Below, piece by piece: positions 52,430 through 63,765 of a DNA stretch of 64,000 nt. This DNA is from Nereocystis luetkeana (Eukaryota > Sar > Phaeophyceae > Laminariales > Laminariaceae). The translations under genes and the position numbers were made by a program. Within the stretch, counting starts at the first letter, position 1. The number at the start of each line of letters is the position of its first letter. The DNA is taken from assembly GCA_031213475.1 (NCBI GenBank), contig JARUPZ010000003.1, positions 8,796,313-8,860,312 on the forward strand, in the 5' to 3' direction. The notes below the pieces were generated by a model. The model saw only the letters and a program-made list of their open reading frames with translations, made no database searches and was not told the origin of the DNA.

Positions 52430-53060
52430 TTGGCGCCGGCTAGCTTCGATATTTTTGTCAGCGTCGCCATCGTCATGAACACCGTCTCCGTCTTCGCCGT
52501 CGAGCCTTTCGTCGTGATCGCGGTATGATTGCCTTGTGGTGGTCGTGATGCATAGTGTTCATCGTGATCGCGATCGTCGTCACGTCCGTCATCACCGGCA
52601 TCGTGTTCGTGGAGTCATCGTCGCTGTTGTGTCGCCGTCGTCGTGGGTATCGCTATGGCCGTCTCCAGCGCCGTCGCCACAGTCATCGTCGACGTGATCA
52701 CGATCGTGCTCATTTCGGGGATCGTGACGTGGCGGTCATCGTCACGTTCCGTCGCCGTGGTCGGCGTCGTCATCGTGATGCGATCGTGATCGTAGTTGCG
52801 ATCGTGAGCACAATGCTGAACGCTTTCTTTCATGATGATCGTGATTGCAACCTCGATCGTGGTGGTGGTTGAAGGCAAGTCGTGCTCACGGCCATGGGCA
52901 TGGTCTTCGTCGCGATGGTCACGGTCATGGCAGCCATCATCATCGTCGGAGTCGTCACTGTCGTGAGCGGAATCGTCATGTTGATGGCCATGATCGTAAT
53001 GGTCATCGTGATTGTGTGAGCGTTGTTGTCGTCGCAGTCGTCGTACATCTGATTTATTCT
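52430..53060. repeat. Degenerate CGTCATCGTGATCG low-complexity tract
   Basis: Hundreds of bases built from CGTC, GTGATCG and GTCATCG words. It yields His/Asp-rich frames on one strand and Val/Ile-rich frames on the other, including a minus frame of 218 codons. I read it as expanded low-complexity DNA, not protein. Confidence 0.65.
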
Positions 53061-53529
53061 CAGTACCAGCTACGTTCGGGCTAGCATATTTTACCTGGTT
53101 GGTACGTATACCAGGTATGTGTGTAACGGTACGAAAGTCGTACGTATCATGATCCCGTACTTTGTCAAGGTGGCCTCGCCGCAGCGGGCTGACGCCTGCG
53201 TGCGGCTCGGCGCACGCCCGATATACAGTAGTAAAACAAATGTAGAAAAATCGCGGCCGTAAACGTGGCAATGCAGCCGAGGGTTGTATTCACGAGTAAT
53301 CAGAGGAAGCATCAAAAGGACCCCACGCCCTGCGGCATATGGGGGCAACCCCAGTACACCGTTCACACAGCTTCAAGTTAATCAGGGTGAAATTTTCGTG
53401 AAGCTTCGTATTCGCCCGATTTTACGCGACGCAGAGACACCAGAATTTCGCACCGTGCCTCTTCCCTTTGTATTCGGACTTCTCGTTTCTGGAGGGAGCG
53501 ATATTGCCGTCCTACTAATAATTACAACG

Positions 53530-54137
53530 CCAAGGATCAGCTGTGCGGGGGTAAAAATGACTTGGTTTTAGTGTATGGGTCGCTATTGACTCGGGTTTTG
53601 TGCGGGGGCATCGAACGCGGCGTGCGTTTCAAGTACTGATCAAGATTGCCTTGATTTCGTCTCTGGGGCCGAAACTGAGTTGGTTTAAGTGCGCTTGACT
53701 TGGTATTTGTACAAGGGACAAACGTTGACCTTGCTCTTGTATGCGGGCCGAAACTGACTTGGTTTTAGTGCACGAATCGCAACTAACTGACTTGACTCAA
53801 GCATGGTGATTTTGATTAACTTCGTTTAGTGTGCGGGCCATAATTGATTTTTTATCTATTATAGTGCGAGAATTGACCGACTTGCTGTAGTTTTCGTGCG
53901 GTGATTGAGGCTGACTAGGCTTATGTCTGTCTGCGGGCTGAGCATGGCTTGATTTTTGCGGTGTGAGCATCGAAAAAGTCTCGGTTATTTGTGTGGGGGA
54001 TCGAAATTGACTCGGGTGTTCGTGTGGGTGGTCGATATCGACCGTATTTCAGTTCTGGGGGTCGAAACTTACTTGATTTCAGTGCAAGAATCGGGATTGC
54101 ATTGTTTTGTGTGGAATGTTGACACTGACGAAATTTA
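53530..54137 (+). repeat. Degenerate minisatellite of about 35-45 bp (GGG.CGAAA.TGACTTGGTTTTAGTG)
   Basis: Repeated units such as GGGGTAAAAATGACTTGGTT, GGGGCCGAAACTGAGTTGGT, GCGGGCCGAAACTGACTTGG and GGGGATCGAAATTGACTCGG. It ends exactly where homology between the two tyrosine-recombinase copies begins (54,138). Similar units occur at 57,080-57,340 and, inverted, at 61,210-61,430. Confidence 0.65.
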
Positions 54138-55939
54138 CTGTAGTATTTTGTCTCTACCGAGGACCATTTAATGTAAGTATTGGATTGGATGGGGCCTCCT
54201 GTGCCGGGCAGGAGGCCCCGTCCGGTATTTCCCCCCGCGCTGAGTAACTTGGCGAATCACAAATTCTGCGCGGGGTTAGTACCTGTAAATGATCTGGTAT
54301 ACAAGCCCAAGAATACTAAACCTACTGCCGGGTGGGTGGGATGGTCTCAAGAAATGGTGCGACCAACTAACTCTACACCCGAGGGTTTGGGGGCGGAAAG
54401 AAGAACTCATCTCGATTCGCTACAAATTCCGAGACGTTTCGATACAATCAATGGTTGCGTTATTTGTGCCAAATTTGAGTCCATGGATTAGATCGCCATT
54501 TTACTTTCTGGACTCCGGCAACAACGATAGCTCGCTAGCGTCCGCGTAGCTCTGGCCACGTTTCTTCTTGCTACCCCGCACTTGTCCACTCGAGGTAGCC
54601 CGGATGTAGTACTGCGCAGCAGACTCTGTCTTCCAGCCACCAATTTCCATGATCTCGTCCACAGCCGTTCCGGGCAGGGATTCGCTGAGCGAGCCTCCCA
54701 CTCGAAAGGAGTGCATCGGCAAGTGGTTCGGCAGGTCTGCCATTCGCAGATAGTTTTGCAGATTCGCCGTCATACGGTCCGCGGAGAGAGAGACGCCCCC
54801 GGCCACCTTCTGCCGTAGCAACGGGGAAGAGGTGCCCAGTGCTTAAGTCCCACCCAATCCGCTGTGCGGCCGAGATGCACGCCGTAACCGCCCGAAAGGC
54901 GCAAATCACCGGGCAGTCCCGGTCCACTAAAACTACCACTGTCTCACTAGAGGACCGCAGCGTCTTGCCAAACTGAAAGTTGAAGATCAAACACTTAGAC
55001 GCTGGGAGCCTCAAAATGTGCAAACCCATGGTAAAGGAAATATCTTATCCCCTACGCATCGAATAGAAAGCCAAATAATACCAGGCGGTATCTCGGGTCT
55101 GCGAAGTACGCTCTGCCAGAGAGCTGGCTACCTGAGAACGCTAACCGCATGTCGCTTAGCAGAACTATGAGCGAGTGTTCCAGCATCGGCGCGGCCTGAT
55201 TGACCTGAACCCCGACCTGTTTTGTTTCCTCAGATACGAAGGTAGGGTACGAATCTACAAACGGGCTCGAGCACGGACTTCCTACCCGGCGGACGGGGTC
55301 CCATTCCTCTCCTTGCCCGCTTTCCTTCATCGCCATTTTGAGCTTCAAGTAAAAACCTTTTCGAATAAACTCGGCCGCATACCGTTTAGCACACGAAGAC
55401 CCCGTCAGGCACGCATCGTCGCCCGCGTGGCCCACACCGGGGCAAGACGCTTCATGCACCATCTTTGTGCCTTTCCCTTGCGTGTCAAGGAAGCAGAGGA
55501 AATTAAAGACATCGTCTGGGGTGGCTGTTTGCCAACCACGGGATCCCGCCGAAACAACGAGCGCAAACGCGTCAAACTCGTCGGCCACCCTGATTTTTCA
55601 GACTTGCCCGGGGCGTCCCTCTATCGCCGCCAGTACTTGGCGTCGACGTGCTAGCGTATTATCAACACCCACAACCCCAGGCACCCGCTCCGGATACCGC
55701 GGGGCCGAAAATGATCGAACCGGCTGAGCGCCGCACTTCCAGCAGAAATTAAACTGTGCAACATTTTCTTCCCGACCTGTAGAGCACAATGCGGACCGAA
55801 TCAAGTCCCTTGCCGTTGCTGCCCCACTGAGAGGTGACCCACCCTGAAGGAGGCTCCCGCCAGCGCAGTTCTGTTTGAACGAGAACACCAAAGAAAGGAG
55901 GACCGACAGCCTCGGTGAGCGTCCGAAGACGCCCGACAC
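54138..55939 (-). pseudogene. Tyrosine recombinase of a mobile element (YR/Crypton-like), broken
   Basis: In transcription order: a zinc-ribbon-like CWKCGAQP near 55,745; one frame through 55,601 that continues after an in-frame TGA (55,598-55,600) as a 178-codon segment (55,588-55,052: WQTATPDDVFNFLCFLD, AEFIRKGFYLKLKMA, MLEHSLIVLLSDMRLAFSG); then RDCPVICAFRAVTACI..GHLFP (54,930-54,835); then, after a +1 shift, the catalytic end HSFRVGGSLSESLPGTAVDE, IGGWKTESAAQYYI. HxxR (54,713-54,702), Trp (GGW) and Tyr (QYYI) fit the C-terminal box of tyrosine recombinases. Known relatives catalyse site-specific strand exchange for Crypton or DIRS-type elements; no RT is nearby, so Crypton-like is favoured. 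The 3' flank (54,138-54,500) has an 11-bp perfect hairpin at 54,191-54,219. The stop and shift imply it is inactive. Confidence 0.72.
54191..54219. other. Perfect hairpin in the recombinase element end
   Basis: GGGGCCTCCTG, a 7-nt loop, then CAGGAGGCCCC. The corresponding region of the inverted copy (about 61,978-62,008) keeps CTCCTGCC and GGCAGGAGG-like arms with mismatches. Confidence 0.6.
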
Positions 55940-56999
55940 GGCGAAATATATGCACGCTGCTATGTGATAGCTGCCGGTCCCTGCGCGATAGTAGCCGAAA
56001 CTGGGGCACCCGTTTCCCTTTGGTACGGAAGTCTAAAGCCGAGAGCTCGTACCTCGTCATCCACAAACCTGGTGAACCTTGGCGAGATACGGCTGTGGAA
56101 CACCGCAACGGGAAATCGGGCGACGTCATACCGGCAGGCGCTCGACGGAACCCTGGTATTCCCTTAGGAGAAGATTGCGAAGATCCACTCCATCGCGTAA
56201 GTGCAACACCAGAGTGTCTCAAAGCGGGTGCTCTTTGAGGATGATGTGCCAGAGGCCTACATGCTGCGGGCGCATGAACCCCGACACGAATTTGTTCCCA
56301 CCCCCCCCCCCGCATTCCTTATCGGAGCATCCGACGGCATACGCCGTAGGAGACCCTGCAAGGGGTCACGAGTGACATCCGCCACGGACGGCCACACTCC
56401 CGAGGCGGGCAGGGCTCCCGTGCGCGCCCACTCGCGTTCGTCGGTATCCAAGGGGGACGTGGGGAGAAGAACGGGCCGCACGTGTGCGTGGCGTCGATCG
56501 AGGCGTCCGAGCCAGCCGTTGGCGACCACCTACAGCGCGCCGTGGGGGGAAAGGGATGAGCATACATACCCATGTATATATATGTATATATACGGAGTAT
56601 CGTATGGCGCAAAACGAAACCTCGCGAAACGCGCGTGTGCCCTTAATTGAGGTAATCGGATCCACGAGAGGCAGAGCTCTGCCACCCTGCTACAGAGTAA
56701 GTAAATATTTGCCAGCAAGCGTCGTATACGGAATGCTGTATTGCGCCATAAGCCGCCCCGCGAAGACACGCGTGACAACCTTGGTGAGGTAATCGATCTA
56801 ACGAGGAGCAGAATTCTGCCCCCCTTGTTACAAAGTAAGTAAAACGTCTTGTAAGCAAGCGTCGAAGCGAAGCTATGTATCCAGGCGGGTCGTCGAGAAA
56901 ACATGACGATTGCGCAGACACCGGCAACGCAACTCCGTGCGAATCTACATGGATGTTAATACAGTAACAGAATGTGTGGATAACGAGTAGTGTTGGTGT

Positions 57000-57345
57000 C
57001 TGAAATTCCGAGACATTTCCATATAACCAATGGTTCCATTATTTGTGCCAAATTCGAGTTCATGGATTGGATCGCCATTTTAACTTGCGGGCCGAAAATG
57101 GCATGGTTTTAATTTGGGGCATCGAAACTGGCTTGGCCTAGTGAATAAGTAAAAAATTACTTGGCGTTCGTGTAGAGATTGAATTTGGTTTGATGTTTGC
57201 TTGCGGGCTGAAAATGACCGCTGTTTAGTGTAGGGGTAGATTGCCATGGTTGTTTGTGTCGGCTGTCGGAATTGGCATGGTGCTCCGCGTCGATGAAAAT
57301 CGAAATTGGCTCAGTTTCAGAGTATTCTACAGCGCTCTAACACGA
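57000..57345 (+). repeat. Third partial copy of the recombinase element end, fused to minisatellite
   Basis: ATTCCGAGACATTTCCATAT to TGGATTGGATCGCCATTTTA matches 54,424-54,505. At the point where the recombinase C-terminus should start it instead passes directly into GCGGGCCGAAAATGGCATGG minisatellite units. This looks like a deletion derivative. Confidence 0.6.
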
Positions 57346-59419
57346 GTTTTGCAATTCCACATGAAATCGTAGGTAAACCCCCTTAAAGGATTGGTCGACA
57401 TCCTGGCTACAAGGTATAATATATTGGCATGGTAGGAAGAAGTGCCATACATATGGAGGCGTTCGTGTTTGTGTCGGGGAGGAGATGCGAAACATATTGT
57501 CACATGAATTGCTACGGCGTTACTTACCCTAAAACCGTCTGAAATATCTCCATCCCTCTTTACGCATCACATCAATCTGCGATTTTGCGCTTTAGTATAA
57601 CGTTTAGACCAGGAGTACTCGTCGTTTGGGGCGAGTCGTTCTACCTTTTTTGTTCTGCATTCATGTTTTCAATTTTATCTTTCACTTTTACAGGTGTGTT
57701 CGTTGGTTCTCTTGCACCGTTGCTATACACGACGCACAAATATACTTCACTCTCGAAATTTTCGCGTTTCTCATACTTTTCGCTTCTGCTTTGCGGTGTG
57801 TGTTGATCGAATCTAGCCGTGATTTTTAAAGGGATTTGTTGGTTGAATGTCCATTGCAAATACTATCCATCGTTTTTTGTTTGTTTTATCACCTCTGGTG
57901 TGATCATAGCTGCACAAAATACGGAGGATCGGTCGCTATCGCGACGTACTTCTGCTGCAAGTATTATTGTCTGATTCAACCGAAGTCGGATGGGAAAATG
58001 CTCCCAGAACGACTCATGGGTATCCTGTCAAACTGAAAGCGAAAAATACTACTGTAGGCGGCCTACTATAGCCATTGCCTCTTGGAAGGGCCGTCCCGAC
58101 GTCATGATCAATGTGGGATGCAGTCAAGCCTCTGAGAAGGCATTCAACACAATTTGTCACCGTGACTAGGTACTGTAACGGGCTGCGGTAGGGGCTGTCG
58201 TGGGGTATTAAAAGATGTTTCTCGCTTCGTGTGAGGGACGTTAAAAAGGTATCGTATATCGAATCGTGAGCCTACCAGATCGTGAGGTCGAGGGTTGAGA
58301 TGAAGCAGACAGTCCATATCCATGCAAGGAAGTACTGGCAGGGTCAATGTTTAACCTGGTGTCGGACGAAACAGGATCAAAACATGCCTGCGACATGGCA
58401 TATATATGCATGGAACAAATATTAGTCCGATCAACCTCAAGTCTGGCGATGATGCAACCGAGTTTAGAGGTACGCTCGTACTTGCAGAAGCTTGGAGGGC
58501 TCCTAGTTTCTCGCTGTAGTGAGCCTCCAGACAAGGAATGGATATTGAGTGATGCTCTTTGATTGCTTATTCCCAGGCTAGCGTCCCGTACATGGGCAAA
58601 GAGGGAAGGAAGAGCAGTGAGAGGTCGTGAGACCCAGCCCCCACAAAGGAGGGTTGTTAACAGCCGTGGCCCCTGTTTATTGTGAAAAACAACTAACTCC
58701 ATGACAAAAGTAACTTCGGAAACCGTTACTGAAAGCGTAAGATCATCCCAAGCACTATGCGGCACTTGGGTGAGCGATACGTTGTAGTAATTCAGTGACT
58801 GCAACCAGGGAAAAAAGAGCCGCAGCGTATTTTTGCAAAAAAATAACGGTCTCGAGGAATGGCCCTACGTTTGTCGACAATGAATAACCCGCGTGATCCA
58901 TTTCTCCTGGACCTAAACCGCCATATCTCTGTCTTCTGCACGAGACAGACGTGAAAAACTCGTCGGGTTCGGTAGGCCCATACAAGAACCCCCTGAACGG
59001 AAGTCTACCAATAGCTCAACTTAAGTCACTCTCTCTCTCTCTTTGCGTTCATTGAACGCGGCAAAAGCCAATGTCCGTGGGATTCGAGTCCTTCTGACCG
59101 AACGTGAAGTAGACGAGTAGCTCAGGTCATTGAGTAAAATAGCACACCACCGTGCACGAACTCGAACACCCTCCCCCGCAACCCAAACATTCAAACATTC
59201 ACGTACTCGGAACATCTACCCGATGCCCCAACAAGCTTATACCCAACTGATTCCACGCCAAACCGACCAGCTGTTACGAGTAGGACCCCTAAGTATTTCA
59301 TACAACAGCGCACAACCACGAAGACCAGGAGCTTCGCCTCCTCGGCGAACGGTAAGTATCGCTTCAGGTTGGCAACTGCTCCATATCGTGGCAGATCGGC
59401 TTCTCTCAGTTCTGGTCGT
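57346..59419. other. No gene recognised between recombinase copies
   Basis: A minus-strand frame of 187 codons (58,804-58,241) and shorter plus frames have no recognisable motif. A (CT)n run is at 59,029-59,042. TTCGAGTCC at 59,078 resembles a tRNA B box, but no tRNA fold surrounds it. Confidence 0.4.
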
Positions 59420-59995
59420 TGGAGAGCACGATAAAGGCTTCGGGGCGAGAGAACAGCGCGCGGGCAAGGCTTCAAAGCAAGGGAATGGCACACCGACAAG
59501 ACGTCCGAGAGAGGGGACGGCGCACATGCAAAGCTTGGGGGCGAGCGAAGCGCGTACGGGCGTGGGGTCAGAGCGGAGAGCGGTGCACGGGTAAGGCTTC
59601 GGAACGAAGGTCGGAGCGGGGAAACGGCGCACGGGCTAGGCTTCGGAGCAAGGCAACGGCGAACGGAGCAAGGCGTCGGAGCGATGGAGCGCCGCAAGGC
59701 AAGGGCTTCGTACCCAGGGAGCAGCGCACGGGGAAGGCGTCAGAGCGGGGGAGCAGTGCATAGTGAGAGAGCCGGAGGAAGGGAGCAGCGAGCGCGCGGG
59801 CAAGGATTCGGAGCGAGAGAACGGCGGGCGAACAAAGTGTCGGAGCGAGGAAGCGACGCACGGGTAAGGCGTGGGGGCGAGAGAGAGGCGTACGGGCAAG
59901 CGAGGGAGCGGCGCATGGACAAGGGTTCGGAGCCCGGGAACGGCGCACGGGAAAGGCTTCGGGGTCAGGGAGTGACATACGGGGCGTGATGCTCG
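59420..59995 (+). repeat. G-rich minisatellite, variant units (CGGCGCACGGGCAAGGCTTCGGAGCG)
   Basis: More than a dozen units, with the core AACGGCGCACGGG(C/A)AAGG-C(T/G)T(C/G)GG(A/G)GC in head-to-tail array and irregular spacing of about 25-45 bp. All six frames are partly open because the array lacks stops, which explains the overlapping arginine-rich and proline/serine-rich frames. Confidence 0.7.
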
Positions 59996-60002
59996 ATATC
60001 GC

Positions 60003-61209
60003 TTGAGCCCTGCAAGTGCTCTATCTGGCGGTGGGTCAGCTCGCCCCAGTTGTGGTTGCTGTCGCGTACTCGTCAATAGAGGTATCTGTAGTCGTACACC
60101 TAGCCCTGCAATCCGAAACCGTCACCAACGTCCTTTCATTCTGCGAAACCTATGTGGAGCAGGGTCAAGGCTGACCCAGATGGGAGTAATTACGTTGCTT
60201 TCGCGTGTGGGATACGGGCTGGTGAGTACTCGAACCCCTCGGTTGAAGCCAGGTGACTTCATGTCGTGGCAGCCTCCCTTCCGACCGAACACGTCCCCCC
60301 TCCCCCCCGTCGACGACCTGACACCGAAAATGGGAGGAAAAGAGAGGGATAGAAAAAACAGGAGAGCGCAACAGTTAGAGCCAAGGTATAAGACAAATGC
60401 CGGTGGCATGTGCTCCTGGGTGTGTCTTTCACCCCCCCAAAAATATGAAGAGAAGCAAAATAACAAGAGGAAACATAATAACAATGATGGACACGCGCCA
60501 ACAGGGGGCACGAGGTTTCAACCAAACTTCCGCACACACACGGCGGAAACCGGGGCGTCAGAAAAAGGTTACAGCAAGCGCGGTAAAATGCATGGCATGG
60601 ACATACGGTTGGTGCGCACAGTATCCTATACTTGTGTGCACGGGTTATGCGAACTGAAACATGTCCGCACCGCTCGGGATTGTGGCCGGGAGAGAATCGG
60701 ACCTGGAGGGGGCTGATGAGCACGCACAGTGAAGCACGTGACGGCCATAGAAAACGCTCGACACACGCAGCGGAATACGGGATGTCTACAGAGGTCACAG
60801 CCAGCGCACTTATATGCGCGGATATATGGGTTCGAGCGCGTCATACCCTGCAGTTAGTTGCGTGTGCGGATCATGTGAGATGGGATCTGTTCGCTTCAAA
60901 GGTTGACAATATAGACAAACCACGCTGCCACAATGCAAACCTGTCATGAACAATCGAGGAACCAAAATAAAATGTACCAGCACGCAAAAAGAAGAAGAAA
61001 GAAAAACGCACAGAGGTACCCATTTTGAGAAAAGGTGCGGACCTAAAGGGATCTGATTACCGTCTCTCTATATATATAGCATGGGAGACAGGGACAACTC
61101 TCCCAGCAGGTGCGCCCCCATCTCTTAGGGTCATCCACCCACACACAACAAAACAAAGTCAAATATGTTCCCCACGCTGAAAACAAGTTAATTCTGACCC
61201 CCCGCCGTG
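60003..61209. other. No supported gene
   Basis: A plus frame of 237 codons (60,003-60,716) starts at the edge of the minisatellite and has no recognisable domain. Composition is basic and low-complexity in the middle (KKYEEKQNNKRKHNNN-like). I do not call it. Confidence 0.4.
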
Positions 61210-61430
61210 GGATCAATTGAAATCAGACTGGTCAGACCAGAACCGGGCACGTTTCGGTAGCAATACAAAAACCAAGTCGATATCGGTCACCCACATAAAT
61301 ACAACCGAATTTCGATCTCTGCCCCGAAATCATGTCAGTTCCGATTCCCGCTCTGGACTCGGAGCATTATTGATGAGCCGACATCAAAACCGAAGTCAAG
61401 TTATATCAGCTATCATCGCTGTCAAGGTCT
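61210..61430 (-). repeat. Inverted, degraded units of the 53.5 kb minisatellite
   Basis: Read on the minus strand it gives GACTTCGGTTTTGATGTCGG, CGAAATTCGGTTGTATTTAT and CGACTTGGTTTTTGTATTGC, similar to the GGG.CGAAA..GACTTGGTTTT units. It ends close to the truncated recombinase copy. Confidence 0.45.
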
Positions 61431-61485
61431 TGGACTCGCTTAGTTTGCTGGTGGCGTCAGCCACGGAGCTTCGTGGTTTCCCGGG

Positions 61486-62058
61486 GGTTTCGAGGGGGAG
61501 GCTCGCTCAGCGAATCCCTGCCCGGAACGGCTGTGGACGAGATCATGGAAATTGGTGGCTGGAAGACAGAGTCAATTGCAAAGTACTACATCGGGGCTAC
61601 CTCGTGTGGACAAGTGCGGGGTAGCAAGAAGAAACGTGGCCAGAGCTACGCGGACGCTAGCGAGCTACCGTTGTCGCCGGAGTTCAGAAAGTAAAAAAAA
61701 AATCCAATCCATGGACTCATATTTGGCACAAATAATACAACCATTGATTGTATCGAAATGTCTCGAAATTTGTATCGAATCGAGGTCACTTCTTCTTTCC
61801 GCCCCCGAACCCTCGGGTATAGAGTTGGTCGCGCCATTTCTTGAGACCATCCCACCCACCCGGCAAGTAGGATTAGTATTCTTGGGCTTGTATAACCAGA
61901 TCATTTACAGGTACTAACCCCGCGCAGAGTTTGTGATTCGCCACTTTACTCAGCGCGGGGGGAAATACCGGACGGGACCTCCTGCCTGGCGCAGAAGGCC
62001 TCATCCAATCCAATACTTACATTAAATGATCCACGGTAGAGAGACAGAATACTACAGG
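61486..62058 (+). pseudogene. Truncated inverted copy of the tyrosine recombinase element
   Basis: An inverted match of 54,138-54,708: it keeps GSLSESLPGTAVDEIMEIGG, WKTESIAKYYIGATS and the stop at 61,692-61,694, then the full 3' end with the hairpin region. The recombinase is cut at the HxxR box (HSFR is replaced by RGFR), so only the Trp and Tyr remain. Homology stops at CTACAGG (62,058), matching CTGTAG at 54,138, which fixes one terminus of the element. Confidence 0.75.
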
Positions 62059-62169
62059 TTTTTGAGCTCCTGAGTGAAGTGATATTCCACACTCCAGAGA
62101 TGTCAGAGCCCGTCCTGTGACCATCTACAGCGTTGTGGTGATAAGATATAGTGATTTCTTGAGGTGTTC

Positions 62170-62340
62170 CCCGGATGATCGAAACCCAGGCCTGGCGGGA
62201 ACACCCCGGATGGAGAAAATCCGTGACGGGTTCGGGTTTGAATGAAATCCGCGGGTTCTTGAGGTGACCGAAACCCGGGTACTCGCCGGGTTCGAGTCCC
62301 CGGGTACCCGTATATTTGGAATGCCCCCCGTTTTAGCCGG
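62170..62340. repeat. CGGGTACCCG-type repeat block 1
   Basis: Multiple CCCGGGTA, CGGGTTCGGGTTT and GGGTACCCG words within 170 bp (for example GAAACCCGGGTACTCGCCGG). A similar block lies at 63,266-63,415. Confidence 0.5.
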
Positions 62341-62369
62341 GGTTTCTAATCATCATTTCGACTTTCCAG

Positions 62370-62655
62370 CAGGAGGTTTTACCCTCAGCGATCTTCTGGG
62401 CAAGCCGTAATGATAGATGTCGTTCCTTTCCCCCCCCCCCCGGTACGTGCCATCATTTTTATCGCTCATAGGGTTCAGCATTCCCACTGCACGTCGGTTT
62501 TCGTCGAATGTTGCTAACTCACGCGCTTTCCGCTATTCAATTTCTATGCAAGAAGACGCCCTTACGAGTGCGCACTCGGTGAGAGTCGAATCCACGAAAA
62601 TGATATTCGTGGGCACGCGGACCACCTTCCAAGCCACTGGGGACGCCGATTTGCC
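62370..62655 (+). repeat. Left arm of a ~290-bp inverted pair
   Basis: GGTTTTACCCTCAGCGATCT-TCTGGGCAAGC, a C run (62,431-62,441), GGTACGTGCC, GGGTTCAGCATTCCCACTGC, TTTCGTCGAATGTTGCTAAC, GAGTGCGCACTCGGTGAGAG and GGGGACGCCGATTTGCCTCA mirror 63,760-63,470. Confidence 0.7.
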
Positions 62656-63265
62656 TCACAATTATCTCTAGAAACATTTCAAATCGACAATGTTCCGCTC
62701 TTTCTTTATATATACTCGTGCCCGTCATGTTTATCCCTTCGGTGTTCTTTGGGTCTACCGCAGAGGATTGCATACGCATGCCTTTCTTTTCCTCGAGCCA
62801 TGGTCCCTGCCCGACATATAGACCTGGAAACGCCACCCGCTATCGTGCACATCAGGCCAACCTGTCTTTCGCTATGTACCTGAATGTGCTCGGTTCAGGG
62901 GTGTACGTGTGGGGATCTGCTTTCTCGCGTGCAACCAAGGGCTGCATACGCATGCCGGACGCTACTACCCCTGCAGCGCATCTCTGTATATTCGAGCATA
63001 CACTCATCATGCTGTACAGCTCCGCTAAACAATACCAGGCATTCTGCAGTGTACATCATCAAAACCACAAAAAAAATGAAAAAAAAATAAAAAAAACATG
63101 GCAAGTTGATTGCCTTGTGATGTAGTACAGCAGTACGTAGTTTATCGTTGTTCTTATTGGATACCCGAGGCTCTGCCATTGCCGTACGATGGTTTTAGTT
63201 ATCGTTTCGGCATCAAACCGTAGTACGCCTTGTCCTCTGCTTGCGGTACCCCTTGATGACCATAA

Positions 63266-63415
63266 ACGCAAACGGGTCGTCCGAGTGCCCGGGTTTATCC
63301 GAGTACTCATCGAAACCGTTTGATTTCGTCTGAATACCCGGGTTACCCGCTACGGGTCCGGGTTTCACTTTCAGAATTATCCGAGTACCCGTTTGTGACG
63401 GGCACCCGCCGGGGT
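63266..63415. repeat. CGGGTACCCG-type repeat block 2
   Basis: GAGTGCCCGGGTTTATCCGA, AATACCCGGGTTACCCGCTA, GAGTACCCGTTTGTGACGGG and CACCCGCCGGGGTACACC; related to the block at 62,170 in inverse orientation. Confidence 0.5.
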
Positions 63416-63469
63416 ACACCTCTCTTTATTGGTGAGATAACAACACGATGATTTATGAATACGAGTGAA

Positions 63470-63765
63470 GTCGGCGTTCCTGGTGGCTTGGTAGGTGGCC
63501 CGTGTGCATATCAAGATTAAATTCGTGGGTTCACGTCTCGCCGAGTGCATGCTCGTAGGTACGTTTTTTTGCAACACATTTACAAGCGAAAAGCACGAGA
63601 GCGTGAGTTAGCAAACATTCGATGAAAATCGACGAGCAGTGGGAATGCTGAACCCTATGTGCGACTAAAAAATAAAGGCACGTACCGGGGGGGGGGGGAA
63701 AGGGACAACACCTGTGACCGCAGCTTGCCCAGAAGATCGCTGAGGGTAAAACGTCCCACTACGAG
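63470..63765 (-). repeat. Right arm of a ~290-bp inverted pair
   Basis: Contains GCAGTGGGAATGCTGAACCC, GTTAGCAAACATTCGATGAA, a G run (63,689-63,700) and GCTTGCCCAGAAGATCGCTG-AGGGTAAAAC, the reverse complement of the left arm. About 815 bp of mostly unique sequence lies between the arms, with no transposase seen. Confidence 0.7.

Noticed and set aside
52615-53271. 218-codon minus frame rich in His and Asp
   Set aside because: It is the translation of a degenerate CGTCATCGTGATCG tract; the other strand is equally open with Val/Ile.
58241-58804. 187-codon minus frame
   Set aside because: No motif, no codon-level support, and no neighbouring exon or repeat homology to explain it.
59400-60076. 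Overlapping frames in the 59.4-60.0 kb array
   Set aside because: Tandem units without stop codons keep several frames open; no non-repetitive coding sequence.
60003-60716. 237-codon plus-strand open frame
   Set aside because: No recognisable domain, starts at the edge of a stop-poor minisatellite, overlaps long frames on the opposite strand, and composition is low-complexity.
62296-62325. GGGTTCGAGTCCCCG, a match to the tRNA/SINE B box (also TTCGAGTC at 13,815 and 59,078)
   Set aside because: No A box at the right distance and no cloverleaf; the 62.3 kb site is part of a CGGGTACCCG word cluster.
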